Source: Cedecea lapagei
GTDB lineage: Bacteria; Pseudomonadota; Gammaproteobacteria; Enterobacterales; Enterobacteriaceae
Direction of reading: 5' to 3'
DNA length: 64,000 nucleotides
Assembly (NCBI RefSeq): GCF_900635955.1
Contig: NZ_LR134201.1
Span: forward strand, 2,046,001 to 2,110,000
Shown: in pieces, positions 54,464-62,046 of the stretch
Layout: each line of letters opens with the position of its first letter
Numbering within the stretch: position 1 is the first letter of the stretch
The notes under the pieces: generated by a model
What the model was told of the DNA's origin: nothing
Database searches by the model: none
The model's input: only the letters and a program-made list of their open reading frames with translations
Translations under genes and position numbers: made by a program

Positions 54464-54491
54464 ATGTTAGCAGAAGAGTTGCGCAAGGCAA
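54464..54491 (-). promoter_or_regulatory. Promoter candidate for the lipoprotein moron
   Basis: On the minus strand, TTGCCT (54486-54491) and TAACAT (54464-54469) are 16 bases apart, about 30 bases before the lipoprotein ATG. Confidence 0.45.
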
Positions 54492-54504
54492 TGCAAAATA
54501 ACCG

Positions 54505-55179
54505 TCATGCGGCCTTATCCAGCTTGCGTTGCTTCTTCGCGAAATAGTCATCAACAACGGCGTTGTACTCTTCTTTCGTGAAGCCCTTCTGCTCAGGATA
54601 TTTGGTGTTTAGCAGTAACTGGAATTCTGTCATGGTCAGCTTCATGGCTTCGTCTTTCGAGATGCCGAAATGCGAGCGGGCAGCATTGATGTACTCGACA
54701 GCGTGAAACTCTCGCGTCATCTGGCCTGATTCGTTGCGCTGCAGCTTGCGCACCTTAGCTTTGCCGATAATTCCGTGGGTGATGAGCGAACTGGCTATCA
54801 TCACCATCTCTTCAAACGACATCGCTCCGGGCATCCAGATTAATTCTCCGGGACGGCTACGGCTTGGCACCATAGCACCGGTTAGCGCTGAGCAGTCATC
54901 TTCACAACAAGCCTGCAGGATGTTAATCGCTGCGCCAATTGTCCTATCAGCAAATCCCGGCTTACTGACGTATTCCATAAGCCACGCAGGAACACTCCCG
55001 TAAGCCTCATAGGCGCGAGCAAATAACGGTGACACTGCGTCATGGTTTAAATCGTAAAAAGCCTGCACAATCTCTGCTGGAGAGCCTATGCGCGTCATTG
55101 CGGCGAAGGACGGTCGAAAGAAGTATTCGCGGCGGCCTGCGCCAATAAGGAACTCGCCAAGTTCAGTTAAAGGTGTCAT
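54505..55179 (-). CDS. Tail assembly protein in the G/T position (DUF6246-like, from memory)
   Basis: The 224-residue protein (MTPLTELGEFLIGAGRREYF, ILQACCEDDCSALTGAMVPS, AARSHFGISKDEAMKLTMTE) lies between the tube and the tape measure. That is the place of the tail chaperones G and GT in lambda. Mostly helical, with a basic end (FAKKQRKLDKAA). No slippery site was recognised. Function is inferred from position, and the DUF label is recollection. Confidence 0.65.
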   Translation of the reverse strand: MTPLTELGEFLIGAGRREYFFRPSFAAMTRIGSPAEIVQAFYDLNHDAVSPLFARAYEAYGSVPAWLMEYVSKPGFADRTIGAAINILQACCEDDCSALTGAMVPSRSRPGELIWMPGAMSFEEMVMIASSLITHGIIGKAKVRKLQRNESGQMTREFHAVEYINAARSHFGISKDEAMKLTMTEFQLLLNTKYPEQKGFTKEEYNAVVDDYFAKKQRKLDKAA

Positions 55180-55228
55180 TGCTCCCCCATAATTAATATC
55201 GAGGGCTCACATGAACCCTCTGTATTAA

Positions 55229-55969
55229 TTACGCAGTCACGGTGATAGCTGCGGTGTCGGTCTTCGCGCCGTCCGCAGTGGTCGCAGTGATGGTCACGGT
55301 GCCTGCGGCTACGCCAGTCACCAGGCCGGTATTGCTTACCGTTGCTTTTGTAGCATCGGAGGATGACCAGGTTACAGCTTTGTCGGTGGCATCGACCGGT
55401 GCGATGGTTGCATTCAGTTGGCGAGTTGCCCCCACAGCAATAGATGCCGTCTTAGGTGCTACGGTAACGCCGGTCACCGGAACGTCATCAGCAACGTCAG
55501 TCACCCGTACGGTAGAGCCGTCAGACACTTTGAACTCAGTGGACAGGGTAACGATGTCATCGGTGCCGCCGTCATTGCTGAGCGCGGTGATAACCATATA
55601 TGCCTGAATCTGGATTTGCCCCATAGTGAAGCGAACCCATACAGTAGGCTGGCGACCAGCATTAATTTCACCAAAGAAATACTTGATGAACTTATACACG
55701 CCGTACTGATCGGAGCGATCGTTTACGCGCACTTCACCCTCAAAAGGAATTGTGAGATCGCTTGAAGTAACGATGTTTTCCACCCAGCCCTTGGTGTCAT
55801 CAGCAGATGATGTCGTTGTGTTTGGTGAAGCATCGAACGTCTTGGATGTGCCTGGCATCAGAAGCTTGAACTCTTCTTCTGTAGGCACGGTATCGGCGCA
55901 ACCGTCAGCCACTTCCAGAATGACGGCGCGGCCAAAGAGTTTTGTGTTATCGGTCTGACAATTTGCCAT
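55229..55969 (-). CDS. V: Major tail tube protein with C-terminal Ig-like (Big2) domain
   Basis: The 246-residue protein has a tail-tube domain (about 1-155: TSSADDTKGWVENIVTSSDL, ITALSNDGGTDDIVTLSTEF). A bacterial Ig-like group 2 domain follows at about 162-246 (VTGVTVAPKTASIAVGATRQ, KAVTWSSSDATKATVSN, GLVTGVAAGTVTITATT). In lambda, V also has a C-terminal Ig-like domain projecting from the tube, which may help adhesion to cell surfaces. It is encoded after the tail terminator gene. Confidence 0.85.
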   Translation of the reverse strand: MANCQTDNTKLFGRAVILEVADGCADTVPTEEEFKLLMPGTSKTFDASPNTTTSSADDTKGWVENIVTSSDLTIPFEGEVRVNDRSDQYGVYKFIKYFFGEINAGRQPTVWVRFTMGQIQIQAYMVITALSNDGGTDDIVTLSTEFKVSDGSTVRVTDVADDVPVTGVTVAPKTASIAVGATRQLNATIAPVDATDKAVTWSSSDATKATVSNTGLVTGVAAGTVTITATTADGAKTDTAAITVTA

Positions 55970-55991
55970 GTCTTAGGCCTCTTATGAGCAT

Positions 55992-56015
55992 AAAAAAAGG
56001 CCGCACATAGCGACC
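55992..56015 (-). terminator. Intrinsic hairpin between tail terminator and tube genes
   Basis: GGCCGC/GCGACC stem with one wobble (55999-56004 with 56010-56015) and seven A on the plus strand, giving a U run after the stem on the minus transcript. Confidence 0.6.
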
Positions 56016-56034
56016 TGGTTGATTTGGTGTTTGT

Positions 56035-56427
56035 TTAATCGCTGCCGTAGAGACAGGCGAACATGAGGCGGTAAACGAGACGCCTATCTGTTGTGAGAAC
56101 TGGCGCTGGTACGCCGCCGAGATTAGTTATCTGGCCGAGGCATTTGCTGACCAATGGATTTTCCCTCACGAACTCGATGATGCGGTTAACGGTGTCGTCT
56201 GCGTCCTGGTACTTCTCTTTGCCGACTGCGGAAATGACATCCACCATAACGTAGTAATCGCCACCAATATCCTTATCGATATTTGAGCCGCCAGAAGGCC
56301 GAAACACTATGAATTTATCAATCTTATTCCCGGTGTCAGTCCATGCCAGTGTTTGCGGAGTGAACTCGCCAATTAGCTCTTTTTCCATAAAGACATCACG
56401 CACCCGCTTGTACATTGGAGGTGTCAT
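56035..56427 (-). CDS. Tail terminator (U-like) protein
   Basis: The 130-residue protein (TPPMYKRVRDVFMEKELIGE, FIVFRPSGGSNIDKDIGGDY, MFACLYGSD) matches in size and position the minor tail protein U that stops tube growth and joins tail to head. It overlaps the gp10-like gene by four bases. Confidence 0.68.
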   Translation of the reverse strand: MTPPMYKRVRDVFMEKELIGEFTPQTLAWTDTGNKIDKFIVFRPSGGSNIDKDIGGDYYVMVDVISAVGKEKYQDADDTVNRIIEFVRENPLVSKCLGQITNLGGVPAPVLTTDRRLVYRLMFACLYGSD

Positions 56428-56822
56428 AGGCTCAGCTCCTTACGGATAATGGCGGACACCTTGTCGGCGTTATCCTTGAATGCCTTCTCAAGGAATTTTG
56501 GTTCGCCTGATGGGTCCCAATGGTTTCCGCTGCCGTTAGCTCTCGGCCTGCCTTTTAGCTTACCCGATGCCTCATGAACGTAAACCGCATAGTTGGCAGA
56601 GTATCCGACGCGACCGGTTACGCGCGTACCGTTGACCAGCAACTCCTGATACTGCGAGTTCACCAGATAAGAGGTGTCTATGGGGGTCATGGTTGCCGCA
56701 TCTGCGCCAATGATGAATAGCGCTGACTTGATAGCCCGGCCAACTTTCCTACCCTGCACTTCACCGAGTAGAGCATCCAGTTTCTGCTTGGCCTGGCTGA
56801 CGCCTTTTACTTTAACGCCCAT
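56424..56822 (-). CDS. HK97 gp10-like tail-completion protein (Z-like)
   Basis: The 132-residue protein is basic and has the family pattern MGVKVKGVSQAKQKLDALLG, TPIDTSYLVNSQYQELL, GYSANYAVYVHEASGKLKGR and AFKDNADKVSAIIRKEL. It is needed for head-tail joining. It is tightly spaced with both neighbours. Confidence 0.82.
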   Translation of the reverse strand: MGVKVKGVSQAKQKLDALLGEVQGRKVGRAIKSALFIIGADAATMTPIDTSYLVNSQYQELLVNGTRVTGRVGYSANYAVYVHEASGKLKGRPRANGSGNHWDPSGEPKFLEKAFKDNADKVSAIIRKELSL

Positions 56823-56823
56823 A

Positions 56824-57171
56824 TCAAGCTCCGGTCAGAATTGCATAGTCATCGGCTGTGCGCTCAAAGGTGTCGGCATATCGGATAACCTGCATCACTT
56901 CATCGGCCCCGGCATTAATCGGGTCTGCATCAGTCGATGAGCCAATCAGGATGTAGTCACCGCGCTTTGCCTCTGCGAACTCAGTCCAGAAGGTGTTTTT
57001 AACAGTGATTTCCGTCCCGATGCTGCCGATTTTCGCCGACAGGCCGCCCTGATAGTCAGCCATGATAGTTTCTGGAGCTGACCAGCCTAATGGATCACCA
57101 TTCTCAGCAAAGCCGAGGTTTCGCCAGATTGTGCATGGAGCGGTGTAGCTCCAGTTAGCAACACTGCTCAT
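56824..57171 (-). CDS. Head-tail connector protein
   Basis: A protein of about 115 residues starting MSSVANWSYTAPCTIWRNLG, with TEFAEAKRGDYILIGSSTDA and IRYADTFERTADDYAILTGA. Position between connectors and gp10 suggests a head-closure or adaptor role. The start ATG 57171 has GGAAGA upstream. The longer frame to 57240 overlaps the previous gene without a matching signal. Family not named. Confidence 0.62.
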   Translation of the reverse strand: MSSVANWSYTAPCTIWRNLGFAENGDPLGWSAPETIMADYQGGLSAKIGSIGTEITVKNTFWTEFAEAKRGDYILIGSSTDADPINAGADEVMQVIRYADTFERTADDYAILTGA

Positions 57172-57361
57172 TCTTCCGTCCTTCAAGTATCGGGTTGAAA
57201 GACATCCTTGATGGAGGTATAGCCTTTTTACGGCCATCAATGCGAATGGACATCTGTCCTGACCTCGCCTCCACGCTTACCATTGAGCATGGATAACATG
57301 CCTCAATAACCCTACCTGAACAGATTTCAATTGTGCTTACAGACCAGCCGATAACCTTCAT
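57155..57361 (-). CDS. Small overlapping phage protein
   Basis: A 68-residue frame starts MKVIGWSVSTIEICSGRVIE at ATG 57361, overlapping the previous stop (ATGA). It ends RKNEQCC just inside the following gene (17-base overlap). The tight overlaps at both ends support it being translated. Four Cys and a beta-rich character are visible. Function unknown. Confidence 0.5.
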   Translation of the reverse strand: MKVIGWSVSTIEICSGRVIEACYPCSMVSVEARSGQMSIRIDGRKKAIPPSRMSFNPILEGRKNEQCC

Positions 57362-57528
57362 TCTCGCCACCTTAGCACCTTCGCACCAGTCGCCCGGATT
57401 TTCTCGCAGTTGATGAACCACTCGCCGTCACTTTTGACGTAGCCGGTAGTCTGCCGGCCGGTGTCGGTCATCACCCACACGCGCATGAATGACTCAGGCA
57501 TTCTCTGCTTTATGGATATCCACATCAT
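57358..57528 (-). CDS. DUF551-like small phage protein
   Basis: The product of about 56 residues (MMWISIKQRMPESFMRVWVM, TDTGRQTTGYVKSDGEWFIN) carries the W-I-S-I-K-R-P/V-W pattern of DUF551 proteins, usually found in phage early or accessory regions. Here it is unusually placed inside the head-to-tail gene cluster. ATG 57528 or 57525 overlaps the stop of the preceding gene. Confidence 0.65.
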   Translation of the reverse strand: MMWISIKQRMPESFMRVWVMTDTGRQTTGYVKSDGEWFINCEKIRATGAKVLRWRE

Positions 57529-57926
57529 CGACTCCCATTGCACATGCATCCTCCCTTCCCAATCCAGATGCCAGCAAAGGCCTTCTTGGTTGGGTCGGGT
57601 GGGATGAGGCCATTGGCGCAGCCGAATTTATCCAGGCCGCGAAGCAGCGCCGTAGCGCCAGACCACCGATCGCCGAACGACTGATAACGGAATGACCTTG
57701 AGGCACCAGATGGGGCTGATTGACTGGATAAATACTTATCCCCCTGTCCCAGCCCCATCAGTCCTAACAGGTACATCTGAATAAGCAGCGCGGTGGCCGC
57801 AGGATAATGAGCGTCCAGGCACTCCTGAATACTGTTCGCCTGCTCAACGAGAGCCAAGAGGATGAAGTCAGGCAACTCAATCCCTTGCCCGGTCAGATAT
57901 TCTTTGGCTTGCTCAAGAGTAACCAT
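57525..57926 (-). CDS. Head-tail adaptor-like protein
   Basis: The 133-residue protein starts MVTLEQAKEYLTGQGIELPD, a helical opening frequent in gp6-like connectors, followed by LLIQMYLLGLMGLGQGDKYL. The end is Cys/Gly-rich (KGGCMCNGS). Function is inferred from position between capsid and tail genes. Confidence 0.6.
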   Translation of the reverse strand: MVTLEQAKEYLTGQGIELPDFILLALVEQANSIQECLDAHYPAATALLIQMYLLGLMGLGQGDKYLSSQSAPSGASRSFRYQSFGDRWSGATALLRGLDKFGCANGLIPPDPTKKAFAGIWIGKGGCMCNGSR

Positions 57927-57943
57927 GACTCCCCCGGTAAAAG

Positions 57944-57987
57944 GCCCTGCCTAAACAGGGCGTAAAAAAACCGCTTTCGCGGCGGTT
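57944..57987 (-). terminator. Tandem hairpins between two head genes
   Basis: Two stems lie side by side: GCCCTG/CAGGGC (57944-57949 with 57956-57961) and AACCGC/GCGGTT (57969-57974 with 57982-57987). Seven A on the plus strand between them give the U run of the second stem on the minus transcript. The second stem reaches the stop codon of the upstream gene. Confidence 0.6.
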
Positions 57988-58276
57988 ATTCTGTTGGGAA
58001 GAGCTTTTCAAGCTCGCCTTCTGGCAGCAACTCAGAAAGCTTTTCAGCACCGAGGTTTCCTTTGAACTCGATACCGAGATCAGTCAGGCGACCGGCGATG
58101 ATTTCTTTCCGCGACTTGTTTTCTGTCCCAGCCGATGGAGTTGCCGGTTTCAACTCGGCAGCTTCGCCTTTGAGAGGACGAACGTTTGGCTGAAGCGCAG
58201 TATGCAACTCTTCAATTTCCACGACATCACCCAGCTTCACACCGTGCCATGCGCGGATAACTTCGTACTTAGCCAT
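57986..58276 (-). CDS. Small structural protein with HeH/LEM-like end
   Basis: The 96-residue protein has an N-terminal SH3-like strand pattern (KYEVIRAWHGVKLGDVVEIE) and a Pro/Ala linker. Its C-terminal two-helix unit (SRKEIIAGRLTDLGIEFKGN, LSELLPEGELEKLF) resembles HeH/LEM folds. Found next to capsid genes in many phages. Role unclear. Confidence 0.62.
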   Translation of the reverse strand: MAKYEVIRAWHGVKLGDVVEIEELHTALQPNVRPLKGEAAELKPATPSAGTENKSRKEIIAGRLTDLGIEFKGNLGAEKLSELLPEGELEKLFPTE

Positions 58277-58285
58277 ATAGCCTCC

Positions 58286-59362
58286 TTAAGCCAGGTTGGC
58301 ACCGTAAAGAACACCGGACAAGCCTTCTCCATCGCGCTTAACCTGCAAACCCATCGCAGACATGATCTGGAAGTTGTAGTTCGACTGTGGCATCGGGCGC
58401 GGCAGCGGAACAACACCGGTAGCCATGCCAACCAGCGGGGTAACCACGTCCTGACGACGCTGATAGGCAATGAACTCGTTACCTTTCAGCGCAAAGGTAG
58501 GCTTGATAACGCCAACCGGCGCGAACGGCAGAACAGCTTGCTGGACAGTGCCGGTAACAGCGCCGTTAACAACATATGGCTGCATCAGGTTTGCCCAGAT
58601 TTCCTGAGATACCCAAAGCACATCGTAAACGGCCACTTTGTTGTTGCGAGCCGTCTGACCGAATGCGCCTTTGCCGAAGAAGTTGATCAGCTCAATAGCT
58701 GTTGCCTGCGTCAGGTCAATATTGACACCTCCAGCGCCTGCACCGAGGTTAATCTTCACGGTGTTACGGTGGTTCTTCAGGCCTTGAGCCTTGTAGCCCT
58801 GCACTGAGATTTTGGCGTCACCGTTCAACGTGAAGTTGACGATCTTCTTGTTGAACTGGCGCATCTTCGCAGTCTGCGAGTCCAGTACCAGGTCAATGCC
58901 GACAGTCTGCAGGCCAGCAGCGTGACGCCAGTTAACACCGTAACCGGCAGTGAATACCGGAATCGGGTCGCCATCGCTGTCGTACTCAGTGTGGTCGAAG
59001 GAGTATGGCGGCTGGCCGTCCATACTAATGCTCACGTCATCAGCGATATCGCCGACGAAGTTATACAGCTTGGCGGTCTTGCCGATTGGCAGCACGGTCT
59101 GAACGCCCATCAGGTCGTTAACGATTTCCATGCCGACTTCCTGATCGCGCAACTGGATAATCTGGCGGTCAATTTCAGCCCAGAAGTCACGAGTCAGGCC
59201 GCCGACTGCGTTAGCAGCCAGCATTTCATTGGTCATGTAAGAGCGGTTAGCTGCAATCATGCCATCGTTCTGAGCGTTCCAGATGTTGCGGTTAGCCCAC
59301 AGCTCTGCCCAATGACCTTGCAGACGGCTGTTAACTGCCAGCGTTTCGGGAGTGAAAAACAT
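58286..59362 (-). CDS. Major capsid protein
   Basis: The 358-residue protein lies in the capsid position after the scaffold and decoration genes. It contains ALAVNSRLQGHWAELWANR-type N-terminal helix, DFWAEIDRQIIQLRDQEVG, and a large beta-rich P-domain part with DVLWVSQEIWANLMQPYVVN. The end SAMGLQVKRDGEGLSGVLYG is typical of encapsulin-like shells. It shows the DUF2184/DUF6260-type pattern as far as I can judge. Confidence 0.8.
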   Translation of the reverse strand: MFFTPETLAVNSRLQGHWAELWANRNIWNAQNDGMIAANRSYMTNEMLAANAVGGLTRDFWAEIDRQIIQLRDQEVGMEIVNDLMGVQTVLPIGKTAKLYNFVGDIADDVSISMDGQPPYSFDHTEYDSDGDPIPVFTAGYGVNWRHAAGLQTVGIDLVLDSQTAKMRQFNKKIVNFTLNGDAKISVQGYKAQGLKNHRNTVKINLGAGAGGVNIDLTQATAIELINFFGKGAFGQTARNNKVAVYDVLWVSQEIWANLMQPYVVNGAVTGTVQQAVLPFAPVGVIKPTFALKGNEFIAYQRRQDVVTPLVGMATGVVPLPRPMPQSNYNFQIMSAMGLQVKRDGEGLSGVLYGANLA

Positions 59363-59381
59363 GTGTTATGTCCTCTTGTTA

Positions 59382-59834
59382 TTATGCGCTGGCGGCGGCA
59401 ACGGTGCCGACACGGAAACGAACGCGGATGAAGTCGGTGGAGCTTGCGGCGATAGTCGCCTCGTCCTGAGAGTAGCCAATCACCGAATCAGTGTCGGCAG
59501 TCGCCAGAGTGAATTGCCCGTTGGTGCCGAGCTTGATCGGGCTGTCTTTCTTGTACGCACCAGGTGCACAAAGCACGGCCAGTTCGCGGCCTTCTTCGAC
59601 ATAGTTGCCGATAGCGGAGTCGCCAGCAGGAACAGCCTCGCGAATGTTGAGCCCCTGGTGATATGCCACATCGATGACATACACACGTCCTTTCAGCGCG
59701 GTAGCCTGTGCGAACTGGTTGCTTGCGTTGATGGTTGCCAGAGTGCCGGGCAGAAGTGCAGCGGCGGCAATGCGGGTTTCGGTCTTGTACAGAGACTGAC
59801 CGTCGATATTAACGCGACGATAGCGGCTAGCCAT
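59382..59834 (-). CDS. Capsid decoration-like protein
   Basis: The 150-residue protein (ALLPGTLATINASNQFAQAT, GYSQDEATIAASSTDFIRVR, with an Ala-rich end) resembles the structural cement proteins that sit before the capsid gene. It overlaps the DUF2213 gene by one base. Confidence 0.65.
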   Translation of the reverse strand: MASRYRRVNIDGQSLYKTETRIAAAALLPGTLATINASNQFAQATALKGRVYVIDVAYHQGLNIREAVPAGDSAIGNYVEEGRELAVLCAPGAYKKDSPIKLGTNGQFTLATADTDSVIGYSQDEATIAASSTDFIRVRFRVGTVAAASA

Positions 59835-61108
59835 TATTGAGCGCCTCCGAAGTAGGTTTTGAAGTCTGGAGCACCGGCTTCCTGCTGGCTTTGAGCGGAG
59901 TTCCCCGCCAGCGGAGCGGCCGAGCCAAGGGATTTAAACATCGCGTCCAGTGGTTCACCGGAAAGCGCGTTAGCAACGATTTCACCGTGAACCTTCGCCA
60001 CCGCTTCGCGCTTAGTCTTCTCTTCAGCGCGGGAGTTGGCGGTCAGGGTTTCGGCCAGTTGGTTGTGGTTGGTTTGCAGGGCGTCAACTTTGTCAGTGAT
60101 TGGCTTCAGCGCGTCTGCGAGATTTGCTGCCAGGCCTTTACCGATTTCAGTGATCAGCTCTTGTTTCTCTTCTGTGGTTAAAGGCATGTCGCCCTCCGTT
60201 TTGTGGTTGGTTGCAGGTTTCCCCTGCCATGTGAAAAGTGATTTGAATTTGTTTGCGGCGATTTCCACCCATGACTCCTGGCGGGCAACTGATGTGCCGC
60301 TGTCGTCAATGGTGATTTTCCCGCCATCGCTGGAGTAGCCGAATACCTCTGCCTTACCGCCGTTGCGCACAATGACGACTTGCGAATCGGTGAAGTCAGC
60401 AACCCAGGCGTAATCTTCTGGTCCGGATGCAAACTTGTCGCGAACGGCACGGTCCAGGCGGCTTTCTCGCTCGCGGTAGGATTCACCTACCAGCGCTCCT
60501 GAGTTCGCCTTGATTGGCATTGCCAGGTCTGCGTTAACCATCAGTCCAACACCTTGCTCAGGAGTGGCCGCGCCGACCTCATGCAGCAGGATTGCGTCAT
60601 GATCCATCGAATGAATCTTTGCTACCCAGTTAGCACCGAGCGCCTTTTGCTGCTCATTAGCCTCAAGCTCTTCGAGAAACACGGCCACGCTGGTATGAAT
60701 CGGTGGCACATCCTCGCCACGCTGAATTGCCTCTACGCGCTCAAGAAGCTCTCGCCCCTGTTCTGACTGATTGGCAACTACCGTATCGACCCACTTCTCG
60801 ACGTAGACACGGTTACCAGCCTTCTTGGCGTTGCGGTTCCATGCGCCGATGTGACCCTGATTGATACCCTCAGGGCTGAATGCAGAGACGAACTGACCGT
60901 TTACCTGCGGGTGACCAAGAGGCGCCAGGGTGCCATCCAGCCCCTGATAGTGGGCGTCAATTTCCTCTGCCGGGTACAGGCCGCCGTTCATCACAACGTT
61001 GGCAGGCAGGGTATAGCTCGGTAGCACCCAATGCTCACGCCCGTTGTAGACCTCTTTGCGGATAGACTGATTGTTAACTTTGGTGGTGACGTTTACTTGC
61101 ATTGTCAT
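59834..61108 (-). CDS. DUF2213 prohead protease/scaffold protein
   Basis: The 424-residue protein starts with a DUF2213 protease domain (about 1-210: HWVLPSYTLPANVVMNGGLY, GTLAPLGHPQVNGQFVSAFS, TSVAVFLEELEANE, KIHSMDHDAILLHEVGAATP). After a linker, the C-terminus is helical and charged (about 300-400: DALKPITDKVDALQTNHNQL) as in scaffolds. It would shape and mature the prohead. It is placed between MuF and decoration genes. Confidence 0.85.
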   Translation of the reverse strand: MTMQVNVTTKVNNQSIRKEVYNGREHWVLPSYTLPANVVMNGGLYPAEEIDAHYQGLDGTLAPLGHPQVNGQFVSAFSPEGINQGHIGAWNRNAKKAGNRVYVEKWVDTVVANQSEQGRELLERVEAIQRGEDVPPIHTSVAVFLEELEANEQQKALGANWVAKIHSMDHDAILLHEVGAATPEQGVGLMVNADLAMPIKANSGALVGESYRERESRLDRAVRDKFASGPEDYAWVADFTDSQVVIVRNGGKAEVFGYSSDGGKITIDDSGTSVARQESWVEIAANKFKSLFTWQGKPATNHKTEGDMPLTTEEKQELITEIGKGLAANLADALKPITDKVDALQTNHNQLAETLTANSRAEEKTKREAVAKVHGEIVANALSGEPLDAMFKSLGSAAPLAGNSAQSQQEAGAPDFKTYFGGAQ

Positions 61109-61110
61109 GA

Positions 61111-62046
61111 TTAACCCTTAGCCCACTGGTAGCCACGGGCTGATATGTTTTCGAATGCCTCTTTGGCACGTTTAATTGGCGTGTCAGATACCGGCTTGCC
61201 GTCATCGTCGACCAGCACCGAAACAGTGGAGCATTTGCAGTTGATTGAATTTCCATCCCGTGACCACCAATCTCTCTGCTCGTCCGCAGTGAATAGCTTT
61301 GCGTGTCGCGCTGCATGGCTGTGTCGAGTGGTCGGGCTCAGCGCTGAAATGTGAAGCTGCTTTGTCTTCAGGCCGAATTCATCCTCTGCCTGATCCGCTT
61401 CATCCATCCTTGCCTGCCTGAGCGCATTGGTTATCTCAGTGCGAGCCACCCGGTTTGCGCGGCGCTTCTCGATGCCGGTTTGCTGGGTTAGTGACTTAGC
61501 CACCTCTGACGGCGGCAACCCACGAGCAATGCCATTGGTCAGGATGCGTGACATATCAGCCACGATTCCGGCGGATAGCCCTTTCATCTCTTCGAACTCA
61601 CGAGCCCTGAGCAGCACCAGTCGGCGCTGATACACATCACTCAGCAGGATGTCTGCGATGCTGTTCTGTCCGGCTGCGTACACATCAGACTGCTGCGATA
61701 AGTTGGCAAACTCCTGAGCCGTGCCGCGCTGATATGACGGCTTAACGTAGCCATCAAAGAACCAGAGATTGAACTCACCACCCTGAAGCATGATTTCCTC
61801 AACTAACGACTGAGCGTTATTGAGAAGCATCGTTAATAGCCCCTGGTCTAGCTGGAAGGTGTATTTCTTGTTTACTGCGGGAGATGCGGGAATGCGGTTT
61901 AGTGCGTCGATATATGCCTGACTGGCTTTCTTTACACGCTTTGCGAATTCATTCATCGCGCCGCGCTCTAGCCTGTCTACCCCTGTCGGGTCGGCAAGGT
62001 TACCGGGAAGAATCGCCGGTTTAGGTTTCTTCTTCCTCGTCGTCAT
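61111..62046 (-). CDS. MuF-like head morphogenesis protein
   Basis: The product of about 311 residues has the phage Mu F/SPP1 gp7 domain at about 170-290 (RVARTEITNALRQARMDEAD, ISALSPTTRHSHAARHAKLF, RDGNSINCKCSTVSVLVDDD with the CxC). It aids DNA retention or early head assembly. ATG 62046 is used. The frame opens at a GTG (62055) inside the portal gene, with which it overlaps. Confidence 0.85.
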   Translation of the reverse strand: MTTRKKKPKPAILPGNLADPTGVDRLERGAMNEFAKRVKKASQAYIDALNRIPASPAVNKKYTFQLDQGLLTMLLNNAQSLVEEIMLQGGEFNLWFFDGYVKPSYQRGTAQEFANLSQQSDVYAAGQNSIADILLSDVYQRRLVLLRAREFEEMKGLSAGIVADMSRILTNGIARGLPPSEVAKSLTQQTGIEKRRANRVARTEITNALRQARMDEADQAEDEFGLKTKQLHISALSPTTRHSHAARHAKLFTADEQRDWWSRDGNSINCKCSTVSVLVDDDGKPVSDTPIKRAKEAFENISARGYQWAKG

